DNA from: Myxocyprinus asiaticus
Taxonomy: Eukaryota > Chordata > Actinopteri > Cypriniformes > Catostomidae
Assembly: GCF_019703515.2 (NCBI RefSeq)
Contig: NC_059374.1
Coordinates: 16,561,095 to 16,625,094 of the forward strand
Direction: 5' to 3'
DNA length: 64,000 nucleotides
Below the pieces are notes generated by a model, which was not told where the DNA came from, did not search any database, and saw only the letters and a program-made list of their open reading frames with translations. Position numbers and translations under genes: made by a program. The first letter of the stretch is position 1; every line of letters starts with the position of its first letter. Below are positions 45,783-58,392 of the stretch, piece by piece.

Positions 45783-46304
45783 GTGTCCACTGGTGCATTT
45801 TGAGCAAAGCTGAGCGAGTGTTTTCAATTAATTCCAAAGGGAGTCGAACGCCACGCTCGTGAGGTGGATTTTGGGATTGACGGCGGTGCAGAGAAAGCAT
45901 TGAGGGTGGTCGAGAGCATAAAAAACTTTGAGATGAAACAGTGACGTCTGTCATTAGAACTTCAAAATCTGCCTTTAATACTTATGTTTTTGCTGTATTC
46001 ACTGTTTTAATCACATTATAATGTTTAATTCAGACTTCAAACAGACCTCAAATGAAGATTGCATGCATTCATTGTGGCAATACTTTGGCTGGTTAAGCAT
46101 AAGTGTAATAAAACAACACTGTTTATATAAAATTAAATTTTTCCAACTGTAATTGCACATATATAAGATGATATTTTTGCTTGTGTTTATAAAACAATGA
46201 TAGACAATACACACTTGCTTTACATATTACAAACACGCCCCAAAACGTCAGCTCTTTTACATTAAGAGCGTCGTTGAGCGGATTTCTTCTGCACCAGTGG
46301 ACAC
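45783..46304. repeat. Inverted-repeat-bounded segment, 15-bp perfect arms
   Basis: GTGTCCACTGGTGCA at 45783-45797 is exactly inverted at 46290-46304. The interior is AT-rich and non-coding. It may be a small MITE, but no duplication was found; the right arm lies only 15 bases from the PIF-like element. Confidence 0.5.
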
Positions 46305-46319
46305 GTACTCGAAGGCTAA

Positions 46320-47798
46320 AGGCTGATTTATACTTCTGCGTCGAACCTATGCCGTAGGCTACACATAGCTACAGTGGTTATGACATAGCCAATGCCATAG
46401 GCTGACGTGCACCTCTTCAAAAATTTAACTGCTCGTCGCATCGACGCAGACCACAACGGCTATGATTGGTGAACTTTGTAACCACAGACCACCCCCCCCC
46501 CCCGGATGATAACAGCTATATCTGAGGTAGCGTCGCATTTTACCTAGATTATTTTAATATCTATGCTTTATATCACATTGTATTTGGACATCTGCAGTTT
46601 TTATGTTCTGTTTGTGTTTCATGAAGTTACAAGCGAAAAGCGACAAAAGATATCTGTTAACACCTTATAAACTCAAAAGCATTTTTTTTTTTGTCTCAGG
46701 GCTTTTACTTGATATTTATATATGATGAGTGAAACAATATGTGTTGTATTCTACTCTTAAACTCTCCAATCTGCACGATGATTTGACTATGTTTGACAGT
46801 ATTGTGTACAGTAAATCATCATTTTTATTTGTTTATATTTCTCCCCTTTTTCTCCCAATTTGGAGTGCCCAATTCCCAATGTGTCCTAGGTCCTCGTGGT
46901 GGCGTAGTGATTCGCCTTAATCTGGGTGGCGGAGGACAAATCTCAGCTGCCTCCGAGTCTAAGACCGTCAACCCATGCATCTTATCACGTGGCTTGTTGA
47001 GCACGTTACCGCGGAGATATAGCTCACGTGGAGGCTTTACGCCATCACCGCGGCATCCACGCACAACACACCACGTGCCCCACTGAGAGTGAGAACCACA
47101 TTATAGCGATCACGAGGAGGTTACCCCGTGTGACTCTACCCTCCCTAGCAACCGGGCCAATTTGGTTGGCTTAGGAGACCAGGCTGGAGTCACTCAGCAC
47201 ACCCTGGGATTCGAACTAGCAAACTCCAGGGGTGGTAGCTAGCATCTTTACCACTGAGCTACCCAGGCCCCGTAAATCATCATATTTAATAAGTTATGGA
47301 AATGGAACATTTCTAATTTGTCAGCAAATTAAAAAGCACCTGGTAAGAGTTGGTTATATTGCCTATATGCATTGTAAAGTCTTTAAAAAGACATCCATTA
47401 AGTGTTCGCCATGCAAAGTATAGTTATTAATTCATTTGATAATTTTTGAGTGTCAAAAATATTTATTTTCTTTTTAATTAAGTGACTCAAGAGCAAGCAT
47501 GCGGTATTGTTTTCATTTATTTGCTCCCTATAATATAGGCAACTTAGATAATGAATAATATGTAGCCTACCTAAATTTCAACATGTTCACATACTTTGAA
47601 CTTGTTTTTAGTGCTACATTTAATAAATACTTTTGATTCCACAAATTGCATTGCTTTTTTTTTTTATTTATGAATGTATAATTAGCATTTTTGCTGTGTA
47701 ATCGCAGAAGCCAACGCAGAACTATAAATGCAAACCAACGTGTTGGCCACTATGCGGACCCTATGGCGTAGGTTGAATGCAGAAGAATAAATCAGCCT
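46320..47798. mobile_element. PIF/Harbinger-like element with nested SINE
   Basis: Inverted ends of about 40 bp: left AGGCTGATTTATACTTCTGC and right (reverse complement) AGGCTGATTTATTCTTCTGC, continuing with CCTATGCCGTAGG / CCTACGCCATAGG. Flanked by TAA on both sides (46317-46319 and 47799-47801), the PIF/Harbinger duplication type. Without the SINE it is about 1 kb and has no transposase motif. A C tract at 46492-46503 lies inside. Confidence 0.8.
46823..47271 (-). mobile_element. tRNA-derived SINE, copy 2
   Basis: Same family and orientation as 33580-34028, with the B box GTTCGAATCC (complement at 47207-47216) and an A-box-like TAGCTCAG near the 47271 end. A perfect 12-bp duplication GTAAATCATCAT flanks it (46811-46822 and 47272-47283). 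It lies within the PIF-like element and is therefore younger. Confidence 0.9.
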
Positions 47799-49404
47799 TA
47801 AAGGACAAAACAATCTCTATGCAAGTATGTGAATGCAGACACATCTTGCAACGCAAGCTCGATTTCATGCATCGTTGCATTCTGAACGCAAGTGCGAGTT
47901 CTGTTCTTAGCTTTGGCGCAAGGGGCGCTGTGGCGAGATTAGTGTCAACTGTCCGCTTCTAGGGTGAGTTTTCTATTTTAAGTCAACTACTGTCATGGCA
48001 GAGCAACAGTTCGAAGAGAATATTGCTGAGCAAGTAAGTGTAAGTCAGTATATTTATAGCAACTTACCTGAATAATGACACATCCAGTTTAATGGCACAG
48101 ACGTTTGAAGGTAACTCTATCGCCCCCTTGAGTGCTGAGGTTTGTTCCCGCCATGGTAATGCAAGAACACATATAAAGCATGTTCAACTGGACTGCGCCT
48201 TGGCAAAGCAATATCATCTGCGTACTTGCGTAGAGTACGTTATGTCTATAAGACCTGATGCCTAATCCAGCAGCATTTTTGTATGAATGGACCTCTTAAT
48301 GAACCTGATCTCAAAACAGTTTAAAAGGTATTTTATTCATCCTACCCTTGTATGCAGCGTCCGAAGGTAGCATTTTCCAGCTTTCGGAAGCAGTCAAGTT
48401 TTGTTTATGTTGTGCATGCAGCCATCTTGGACTTATACTGACACCTAGTGGTGTGGATGAAACATCATGTAAAATCAAGAGTTTCCATTTGCCAATGCCA
48501 AAACAACATGATTAATTTAACTATGATTAATTTATTCTGTGAGCAAAAATGCCCTATTATATGGGGGTTCCCGAAATAAAGAGAGTATTATTCAGCTGGT
48601 CATGTGATCTCAACATGGTGGCTCCCTTGATGCAGTCCAGTTCCATGTAAAATAAAATAGCTTTTGTTAAGGTGAAAGTTTGCAGGCGAAATACAATTCT
48701 CTCAATAGGAACCCTTGTGATCATAAATTTCGCATGATGGACTTCCAGTAGCAAAGAATTTCCCCTCACAGATTTTGCATGGAGTTCCAGTTTTGTGAAC
48801 TTTGAAAGGCGAATTTGGTGCTTTGACCAGTAGGAAGTTGCTTGGTTTGGCAGTGACCTCTGTGTGGGCAGTGCTTAGTACACAGCTACACTGAATATTC
48901 ACAATGGACAAAGATATCATTTTAGCAGCGAGTTTCTTTTAAATTTCACTCTTCCATAGTTTAAAGTGCAGCATTAAAAAGAGGCTGCTTTATGGAGATA
49001 TTATTATTTTATTTTTTATACATTAACATAATGTGAAACCAAATTAATGCCATAGCAGATTTTGTACACTGTGTAATATAGGGTATTAATTTATGGTTTG
49101 TGCTCCTAAAATCATCTAATATAATTCATCTTTTGTAGGGTCAAGTAGTGTGTCTGTTTGGATCTGCTATGTAACATTAAGAGTAAAGGTTTTGACGACA
49201 CATTTCAGTCAAGAAACTTGGTTAAAATTCAAATAGCAGACTCATACAGTCAGCGAGGTTAGCTATAAAGCTAATGATCAAGACACTCTTCAAATAAGCA
49301 GTTTTCAGCTGTTGACATTTAACCAGACACTACACATGTTTATAACTGAGAGAAAATGATACGAACCTTAAGTCACAGTATTCCTCTGATGACGTCCATT
49401 TCTT
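47799..49404. other. Intergenic DNA, no gene established
   Basis: No confirmed gene. One possible small first exon at 47996-48033 is listed separately. ORFs of 60-70 residues at 48557-48920 lack known motifs. Confidence 0.45.
47996..48033 (+). other. Possible short first exon (MAEQQFEENIAEQ)
   Basis: An ATG frame reads MAEQQFEENIAEQ and meets GTAAGT, a good splice-donor motif, at 48034. Surrounding sequence has GC-richer words (GCGCAAGGGGCGCTGTGG). It could be a first exon of a transposon or host gene, but no second exon was identified and the frame is too short to assign. Confidence 0.2.
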
Positions 49405-49995
49405 TAAAAGTTTGTGGCCTTCGAGCTTATCTGTTTGTGCTTGATTCCATGCTTATGAGAGCTGTGACTCTGGTCCCACCCTGATAGTAAAACGAAGCAT
49501 GATTGGTTGAAGATAGAACGTGCTACGATTGGTCCGAGTAATGTGGCCCTTATCTGATTGGTTTGAGTAGACAATGGATGGAGCCCACCTATTTGTAGAT
49601 TTGTGTGCACATCTTAACCCTAGATTTGATTCAGAATAGACAAATGTGTGTAGCGATCCGCAAATGCACAGGAAGCAATCCACAAATAAATGCGCTTGAT
49701 TCACAAAGTAATGCTAGACAGAGTTGTTTGTGAGTTAAAAAAATATATTTGTAAATATTTTTATTTTATTTGCAAATCTCATTTGATTTATTTGTGAATT
49801 CACTTTATTTTTGTGAAACTCCTAACATATAATTATAAATTCATTCTTTTTTCTTTTCTTTTTTTTTTTTTCTTTTTCTGTGAATTAATTTCATTTTTGT
49901 GAAACTCCTTACATTTATTTGTTAATCTCATTCAATTTATTTGTAAACCAACTTTCTATTTGGGAATCTCTTTCCATTTGCATGTTAATATGGAA
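49405..49995 (+). repeat. Direct repeat R1, copy 2
   Basis: Matches 28980-29545 throughout, from AAAAGTTTGTGGCC to TGTTAATATGGAACA, with an expanded T-rich tract near 49847-49880. Same orientation as copy 1, about 20.4 kb away. Confidence 0.8.
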
Positions 49996-52239
49996 CAATT
50001 CCATCTCCATACTGCCCTGGCAATTTTCACACGTGCGCAACATCAGCACACACCTTCTTCGCCCGTGGAATTTCGCCGTGCAAAGGTAAATGTGACCGTA
50101 CTTTTAGGCAACTGGTATGACTGGAGTCTTCATCTCATGTGAGTGTACACAATTTTCAAAGGTACTATTCATTTAGGACTAAAAGTATTTCAATAAGGAA
50201 AAAAAAAAAAATTACTAAGTGCACCTTTAAATGACAAATTCTGTCAAATAACTATTCTTTGTTGGTAGCATGACCACCCACTTTTGATTGGCAGAATTTC
50301 TACCCACAACAAGTATACAGAGTGTAACCTGAGGTGAATGTAATGAAAAATAAAACAGAATACATCTTGCAGTAGAGCTTTAGCTAAGAGACAAACCCTG
50401 GGGCATTGCTCATTACAGCAGTCTATATTTTTCTGAAATCAGGGTAAATCTTAAAGAGGTACTTACAAGTAAACAGAATGTGTCATTGCAATGAAATGAA
50501 ATAACATCACTCAGTCCTGTTTTTTATATATTGGGGACAGGGCCAGGACACTTTTTATGTGTAATTTCATTCTAAGTTTAGCCAAGAAATTGTCAGCTAG
50601 CATCTCCTATATGGATCACATCCAGACTTTGATATTGGTTTTATGAAATCTTTGAATCCAGTAACTCCCAGCAACTTATTTGCAGCCTTATCCTACACTG
50701 ATCTTTTCCACTGGTTCTGTAATGAATCTGTCATGAGCCTCAAACTTCTTTACATTCAGTAAGTGCACAGGACCTAATTAATTGTATGTTGGTATCCACT
50801 TTACTCTTAGTTCTTTATCTATACTGTGCCCTTATTTAACTGGATTTAAATGTGGAGGGTTATTATTACACCAAAGTTATTATGTCCTTATCTACAAACC
50901 TTCCCTCCAGAGCAAGACTTTTGATTACTTATCTCAATAAAGCCCAGAACAGTAACCATTAATTGCTATTATGCATGCGTTTTAGTGTATGGTACAGCAC
51001 AAACATTACATTGGTCATGTAGCATGTGTATGACTACATTTGACATATTCTGATGAAAATGTGAGTTGAATTTGCCCATGCAAAGCTTGACACCATGATT
51101 GTAGGTGGTTGCCAGACAATTGCTAAAGTCACTTACTGGCCCATGTAATGAAAAACATCCCAAAATCTCCATGATATTCTGGTCCGTAGATATGGCTCTA
51201 GCTTTTTATGCACACAACACTCTCATACGAATTTGTACAACTTATCCAACAGGCAATCAGGTGACTGTACCTTGTCTCCTACAATTACTTTCTTCAGTTA
51301 TGCAAAACACGCAGAACTTTTGTTTATTTCCACATTACACCTCTGGGTATTTGCATATCTAGAAATTTGTTTTGAATTTAAATTTGAATTGAATTGAAAA
51401 GATGGGACGCAATATTCATTAAAACATCTGCTTTTGTGTTCGGCCTAAGAAAAAAAAGTCATACAGATTTACAATAACATGAGGGTGAGTAGATGGTGAC
51501 TTTTGACATCATTTTTTGGTTGAGCTATCTCTGCAACCCCAAGTATGTGAAATAGTAAAAGTGATTTTTGTTTAAAATTAAACAATAAAGTCTGTGCCTT
51601 ATGCATAAGCACAGACAACACCGTTCTGGTCATTACATGATCGAGAGTATTTGTTTATTTATTTTTTTCAAAGGTTTTGACTTGATGATTGCGAGACAGT
51701 TCACAGCTGTTTATGGGAGTGACCTAATCATTTTATGATAGAAACTTCTCCATATTCAACAGTATGAATTGCATAGCTGAAAGAAGCCATTGAAAGTGTT
51801 TGACATGAGGGAAATTCATTGACAGCAAACAAGCCAATCTCTTAGATAGACAAGCCAAGGCTAGATTTTTTCTCTAGTTCTGACCTTCACGGTGTCTTAG
51901 ATTTTCTTTTCACCATGGAGGCTGAATTGCCTTCAGTATTTTTGTAGCAATAGCCACTGGGATCGTTAAATGAAAGGGTTAGGGAATCATCTTTTGTTGT
52001 CAATGAATAGGACTTTGCAAAAATGTTGTGACCTACAGTACCTGTTCTCCAAAAATAAAGAATAACTATCAGCTGTGATAGTCAAATCAAAATCTCTTGT
52101 TATTTGTTGATCTGTTGGGATTTATGAAACCTTGTAGCAAAAGTAACACTCTATTCAGAAGTCTCTGGAGCTTTGCGAGTTAATTTACATCATGAGAAGT
52201 CTTGAACAAATTAGCAGTAGTCTATCCTATATAAAATGG
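49996..52239. other. Intergenic DNA with one short repeat
   Basis: No gene found. The segment 51405-51530 on the minus strand matches a common repeat also present at 60811-61085 (TCACCCTCATG and ATGACTTT words). Confidence 0.45.
51405..51530 (-). repeat. Short dispersed repeat (CTCACCCTCATG family)
   Basis: The minus strand reads ACCAAAAAATGATG, CTACTCACCCTCATGTTATT and TGTATGACTTTTTTTTCTTA, corresponding to 60811-60910 (AAAATGAAAATTCTC, TTACCCTCATGCC, TGTATGATTTTC). Class unknown. Confidence 0.6.
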
Positions 52240-52554
52240 TGCCAAGTATGGCTGCTGTGCTGCAAGCTCCAACCCAATATTGCAGTTTTTTGTTTGTTTT
52301 GTCTACAATTCTTATGTTTTTTGTCTTGGATGTTGTCTGCCTTATTATATACGATAGACAACACTTTTGGACATTGGTTCTGCAATAGCACACCGAAAAC
52401 CAGACTTTAAATACCTCAATGCTGACCCACTGTTTTCAAACACGACAGCGGAGCACTTTGTCTGGGCAACCCGGCCGTGGAAACACAGCCGGAAAAGGGG
52501 AAGGTGAGCCGGTGTTCTCATCAGACTAAGACGTCGCGCAAATCGACCCCCGCT

Positions 52555-53290
52555 ACCCAGTATTCTACTGGCAAATGTTCAGTCTCTGGACAACAAGCTC
52601 TGCGAGCTGAAAGTGCGGATCTCTTTCCAATGAGAGATGAGGTACTGCTGCATTATCTGCCTTACAGAAACTTGGATGTCTGCAGAGATTCCAGACTCAG
52701 ACATCGATCCCCGTGGGGTTTCCCGTGCACTAAGCGGACAGAGCGAAAGACCTCTCAGGTAAAAGCAGAGGTGGTGGTGGTGTATGTTCTATGATCAACA
52801 AATCCTGGTGTGATCAGAGGACCTTACATTCTATCAAGTCTTTCTGCTCTCCTGATCTGGAATTTATCATGCTTCTATGTCAGCCATTCTGGCTACCGAG
52901 GGAATTCACAGCGGTCATTATCACAGCTGTGTACATCCTCCCACATGCCGACACAGACCAGGCACTCAAGGAACTGTATGGGAGTATAAGTAAGCAGAAA
53001 ACCACACACCCTGAGGCTGCATTCATTGTGACCGGGGACTTTAACAAAGCCAATAGCACTGAAATACTACTAACACATCAGCTTCAACACACGAGGGGAC
53101 TGGGTTTTGGACCATTGCTACTCTCCCTTCTGGGATGGCTACAAATCCCTCCCCTGTCCACCATTTGGCAAATCAGACCATTCTTCCATTCTGCTTCTGC
53201 CTGCTTACAGGCAGAAACTGAAAGAGGAAGCACCCGCCCTCAGAACGATCCAGTGCTGGTCGGACCAATCAGATTCTATGCTACAAGACT
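52555..53290 (+). pseudogene. L2 endonuclease domain, broken
   Basis: The endonuclease nicks target DNA to prime reverse transcription. Motifs in order, in changing frames: ILLANVQSLDNKLCEL (52561), CLTETWMS (catalytic Glu, about 52660), AVYILPHADTDQAL (52925), FIVTGDFNKA (catalytic Asp/Asn, 53015) and SDHSSILLLPAY (catalytic Asp-His, about 53175). Frame changes at about 52610, 52750 and 53100 abolish function. Confidence 0.8.
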
Positions 53291-53599
53291 GTTTTGATCA
53301 CGCGGACTGGGAGATGTTCCGGTCCGCTTCTGATGACGACATCAAGGTTTATGCTGATAGCGTAACGTGTTTCATCAGGAAGTGCGTAGATTACGTAGTA
53401 CCGACCAAAACTATACGGATCTACCTGAACCAAAAACCGTGGATTAATAGCGATGTTCGTGTGGCATTTAATGCGCGGACCTTTTAATTCCGGGAACACG
53501 GAGGAGCATAAACAAGCCAGTTATGCCCTCCACAAAACTATCAGAGCAGCCAAACGCCAGTACAGGGACAAGATTGAAGGACAGTTCGACATCACCAAC

Positions 53600-55140
53600 T
53601 CTAGAAGCATGTAGTAGGGAATTAATATCATCACGGACTTCAAAGGGAATAAAAACTCCGCCTCTCTCCCAGATAAGTTTAATACTTTTTATGCTTGTTT
53701 TGAGGGAAATAACACTGCGAGAGAGCTCTCATGGGCGAAGCTACAGAGGTTAGTTCACTCTCCGTCTCTGTAGCGGATGTAACCCGATCCTTCCGAAGGG
53801 TGAATATCCGTGAAGCCGTGGGTCCAGATGGCATTCTGGGCCGCGTCATCAGATCGTGCAAGAACCAACTGGGTGGTGTTTTTACGGACATTTTCAACCT
53901 TTCTCTCTCCTTGTCTGTGATCCCCACATGCTTTAAAATGTCCACCATTGTGCCTGTACCAAAGCAATCCAAAATCATTTGCTTAATTGACTGGTGTCCT
54001 GTTGCTCTGACCCCCATCATCAGCAAATGCTTTGAGAGACTTATCATAGATTACAACTGCTCTGTGCTGCCTGCCTCACTGGACTCACTGCAGTTTGCAT
54101 ACCGCAACAACCGCTCCACTGATGATGCCATTGCATCTACACTAAACACTGCTCTCTCCCACCTGGAAAAAAGGAACACATATGTGAGAATGCTGTTTGT
54201 AGACTACAGCTCAGCATTCAACACCATAGTGCCCTCCAAGCTTGATGTGAAACTCTGGGCTCTGGGCTTAAACAGCTCGCTGTGCAGCAGGATCCTGGAC
54301 TTCCTGTCAATCAGATGCCAGGTGGTTAGAATGGGCAGCAACATCTCCTCATCACTGACCCTCAACACTGGAGCCCCTCAGGGCTGTGTAATCAGCCCAC
54401 TCCTCTATTCCCTGTACACAAATTACTGTGTGGCAACACATAGCTCCAATGCCATCAAGTTTGCTGATGATACGACGGTGGTAGGTCTGATCACTGACAA
54501 TGATGAAACAGCCTACAGAAAGGAGGTGCACACTCTGACGCACTGGTGTCAGGAGCACAACCTCTCCCTCAGTGTCAGTAAGACCAAGGAGCTTGTGGTG
54601 GACTTCAGGAGAAAAGACAGAGAACACAGCCCCATCACCATCAATGGAGCACCGGTGGAGAGAGTCAGCAGCTTCAAGTTCCGCAGTGTCCACATCACAG
54701 AGGAAGTCACATGGTCCGTCCACACTGAGGCTTTTGTGAAGAAGGCTCACCAGTGCCTCTTCTTCCTGAGATGGCTGAGGAAGTTTGGAATGAACCACCA
54801 CATCCTCACACGGTTCTACACCAGCACTGTAGAGAGCATCCTGACTGGCTGCATCACTGCCTGGTACGGCAACAGCACTGCCCTCAACCGCAAAGTCCTG
54901 CAAAGTGTGGTGCGAACTGCCAGACACATCATCGGAGGTGAGCTTCCCTCCCTCCAGGACATATATGCCAGGCGGCATGTGAAAAAAGCTCGGAGGATCA
55001 TCAGAGACTCCATTCACCTGAGCCATGGGCTGCTCTCACTGCTATCATCAGGCAGGCAGTATTGCAGCATCAGGACCCATACCTGCTGACTTCATGACAG
55101 CTTCTTCCCCCAAGCAATCAGACTTTTGAACTCTTGATCT
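53600..55140 (+). pseudogene. L2 reverse transcriptase
   Basis: A 452-residue open frame from 53731 covers the RT. Motif A is FVDYSSAFNT (residues 156-165, Asp158), motif B GAPQGCVISP (214-223) and motif C FADD (244-247, catalytic Asp246-Asp247). Downstream, SVSKTKELVVDFRR and the ILTGCITAWYG/GGELPSLQDIY blocks match the C-terminal region of L2-type polymerases. Upstream similarity (ITDFKGNK-like, about 53630) is in another frame. The true frame shifts at the end: a stop at 55087-55089 precedes in-frame-like DSFFPQAIRLLNS. Confidence 0.85.
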
Positions 55141-55568
55141 CTCACAATCAATATATATCAGCACTACACTGTATTAATCTTACACTGGACTGTCATAAAT
55201 TATATTCTCTATTAACAACACACTGGCAACTGACTATCAACCGACAGCCTGAATGTCAATACAGTACAATACAACCTACTGCATATTTTATATATACAAA
55301 TTTTATTGTATACGGTGTATTCTATATTGTGTGTATGTTTATTTTTTATTGTGTGTATTGTATAATGTACATTGTATATTAGTATTTGTATATTGTGTTG
55401 TGTGTAATTATGTGTATATTAGATATGTAAATTGTGTTGTGTAAATCTGATGTTTATTGTAAATTGGTACATGTCTTATCACTGTCATGACTGCTATGTT
55501 GCTCGGAACTGCACCCAAGACTTTCACCCGCTGTTGCACTTGTGTATATGGTTGAGTGACAATAAAGG

Positions 55569-55590
55569 GATTTGATTTGATTTGATTTGA
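55569..55590 (+). repeat. (TTTGA)n tail of the LINE
   Basis: At least four GATTT/TTTGA units mark the 3' end of the L2 element. Such repeats are the presumed recognition sequence for reverse-transcription priming in this clade. Confidence 0.85.
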
Positions 55591-55598
55591 ATCCATGG

Positions 55599-56422
55599 TA
55601 AGGCTGTCAAATACAAATTTGAAATTCGAATATTCGTTGAATTAAAAGATAAAAATACTAATTTTAGCATTCAAATTTTGAATGTGTGCAAAGCACTTAT
55701 GATGTTTTACCTGCTGTTCAGACCAATCACAAACAGATGCAGTGCAAGGAATAAAACAAAACATGGGTGTTTCATAACACATTATAAAGGCTGAATTTAC
55801 TTTAAAAATGACACAGCTTCTAAACAAATGCATAGCTCCTGCACAATACGCTGAAAAAACAGTGAGAAACAGCGTAACAGTCAATATGTCCGTCTAGCAC
55901 ATGCTTGCAAAGAAAAAGATGGATACGTTTGGAGTGAACGGCCCCAAGAGGTGGAGGTCTTTGGTGTTTGTGTTTTGACTAGCGTCTCCCTGCATAAGCA
56001 TTAGGTACGTACACACAACTGTATTTAATGAAAAACACTGTGGTACCATTGGCATTACGAAGCTTGAGTCTGTGGTAGTACTATGGCACCGGTAGAGGCT
56101 ACAGTGCAACATTAATTTAACATAGAATCGTCTATTGAAGTTTTTTTTCTTTTTTTTTTTCTCGTTTTACCTTTTTACTTGAGATTTGAGAACATTAGCT
56201 GGCTAAATCTTTTAACTTTATCATTTTATGCACTTTTGTTAACAGTCAAATATGTTCTTTGTAATATACAATAGCTATAACACAGTGCTGATTTGTTGTG
56301 CCCTCTTGTAGACATACATCAATTCAAAAAATCAGATGTCTTGTAGATCCCCCCCCCCCCCCCCCACCTGAAATAATGCATTTAAAATTTTTATATAATT
56401 CAAATTTGGTTTCACAGCCCTA
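55599..56422. mobile_element. hAT-like non-autonomous element with perfect 8-bp duplication
   Basis: The ends TAAGGCTGTCAAATAC and (reverse complement) TAGGGCTGTGAAACC are hAT-type inverted termini, followed by AAATTTGAA on both sides. ATCCATGG is duplicated exactly at 55591-55598 and 56423-56430. The 824-bp interior includes a C tract at 56349-56365 and no transposase motif. It landed directly beside the LINE tail. Confidence 0.9.
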
Positions 56423-56430
56423 ATCCATGG

Positions 56431-57149
56431 CATATCTATTATAAACTTATTTTAATGGCAACAGCTGCACTGCGATCCAAAATTTCTATATAAAAGTTCA
56501 GTGTGCCAAATCACATTGTGGTTACATTTTCTTGGGGATTTACGAGAACTAAGAAGTAGAGCAGTAGAACAGATTCTGGTAAGAGATAAAATAGCTAAAC
56601 ATAACTAGATTTTTTTCTTAAAGAAAATATGCTTGCCAGAGGAAATCTCGCTGCCACAATGTTGGGGGTGGCTTCTAGTACATTGCTGTGTGGTTGCTGT
56701 GGTGTTATGGGTGGTTCTAGGTGGCTGCTTACTGGCCTAGGTCAAAAGAGTCCACTCCCAAGTCACTAAGATATTCTGGTCCTTAGATTCAATGTAAATC
56801 AGTGAGATTTTCAGCTGTATTTTGTCTGCCAGGCGAAAGTTGAAATAGTAATAGTACAACTCTCCTTAACAAGTCGCAAGATTATATATATATCTTTACC
56901 TTGTAGTCTATAGGAATAGTCTGTAGCACAAACTCTGCAGCACAATTTACATGCAAGTTTAACAGTGCTGAAGAACCATCAAAAATGGTTAAGTAAGTTT
57001 CAATTAAAATATAATAAGGTCAAGAAAATGTTTAAAAAAGAGAGACAGAAATAAGAAATAGTCATATTTAATAGGAGCAACATATCTGTGTTCTTCATAT
57101 ATGCATATTACTATATCTTTCATTACATACTGTATCTCCATGTGGAATG
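56431..57149. other. Intergenic DNA, no gene recognised
   Basis: AT-rich, no coding motif. Confidence 0.5.
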
Positions 57150-58330
57150 CATATTACATGAAAAGGAATAGTACTCATTAAGAATTTGCTGAAGTATGAA
57201 AGGGAAGATTTCTTTAAATTGTCATAAAAATGTCGTATTTATAAAAGTTTTTGTATTTTTAAATTGCTGGTTGGTATGAACATAATTTGCACCTTCTCCT
57301 GATTACCTGTAAATTGTGCACAAGACTGTTCCTGTTCTTTCAGGCAAATTGACATGACTACATTTTGATAAAAGTGAAATGTAAAAAGTAATTAACAAAT
57401 TAAGTAATAAATGAATGAGTGAATTTAACATTAATAAATAACATAAATTAGTAAAAAAAAAAAAAAAAATGTTTCTTGTTTTCTTTATATTTTTTACATA
57501 TACTTATTTGAAAATGTTTCTTTAATGCTAGCATTTATTTATTTTTCAAAGTATAGTTTGTTTCCATCTCTGCTTCATACATTTTATATAATTTTTCCAG
57601 CAGAAGTGCTTGGTATGGGATGAAAAGTTCCTGGGAAGACAAAGTTTGTGTTTGATTTTTTTTATTTATTTATATTTTTTTTTTTTTTATGAGCTCTATA
57701 ATTTAGGTTTCATTATAGGCATCGATATATAGCATTTAGATGATAATGCATGGTCAATGTTAATGCTAAACACATGTCATGGGCAGGTGTGTACACAATA
57801 AAACAGAAAAAATACAAAAAGCCTTGCACAATGTCATAGCTTGCAAATCTTTCTTTATTAGCTTACAGCAATTTGGTGAAAGACCTTCTTTAGGCATTCT
57901 ATTCATTTTTCTAAAGATTCTTCCAGTTGCAAGGAACGTACATCACTGTTATTGTCATGATACCCGAAAAGTTTAATCAATTTTGCCGAAGATGCTCTCA
58001 ACTGAGCCAAACTGATAGACCTCCTGAACTGTTAAATTTTTTACACAAGCTTAATGTCAAATATTTTTCTTGACCTCTTGGGACATTTCATCATTAAAGA
58101 ACCTCCAATGACAGCAAGAACATGCGATGACTGTAAGTTCCACGCTTTCTTTGAGACAGGACACAACAGTGTGTTTGTTAAATCAATATTAAATATTTTA
58201 ATGCACTTCAATAAAAATACAAAATAAAACGTTTATTACTGTCCGTGTTTGCTACATTCCTGTCCTGATTTTTTTTATCCATCAACATGATTGGCTAAGA
58301 AGAAAATAATATGTCTCATGACTCCCGTTA
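57150..58330 (-). repeat. Old interspersed repeat, copy 2 (no LTR)
   Basis: Inverted relative to copy 1 (23445-25300), and matching it in order: CTTTCTTTGAGACAGG (58145), CTTGCAAATC (57840), GGGCAGGTGTGTACACAATA (57781), GTTCTTTCAGGCAAATTG (57334) and TGTAAATTGTGCAC (57309). The last two blocks are only 13 bases apart here, whereas copy 1 has the solo LTR between them. Confidence 0.6.
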
Positions 58331-58392
58331 AATAAAATCGCGCATACTAAATTGATCGACAGCAGTAGACCTGGCGCCAACTGCTATTAATC

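Larger units (their letters stand above)
52240..55590 (+). mobile_element. L2-clade (CR1-like) LINE, frameshifted
   Basis: Order of parts: a short N-terminal segment (TLLDIGSAIAHRKPDF, about 52355), an apurinic-type endonuclease, a linker, a reverse transcriptase and a C-terminal Cys/His-poor tail. It ends GCACTTGTGTATATGG...GACAATAAAGGGA and four or more TTTGA units, the microsatellite tail characteristic of L2-type elements. A near full-length coding region is present but in many frames. The 5' end is approximate. No clear flanking duplication. Confidence 0.85.

Noticed and set aside
54352..55026. 224-residue minus-strand ORF opposite the L2 RT
   Set aside because: It is the antisense reading of the reverse transcriptase, which explains the sequence fully.
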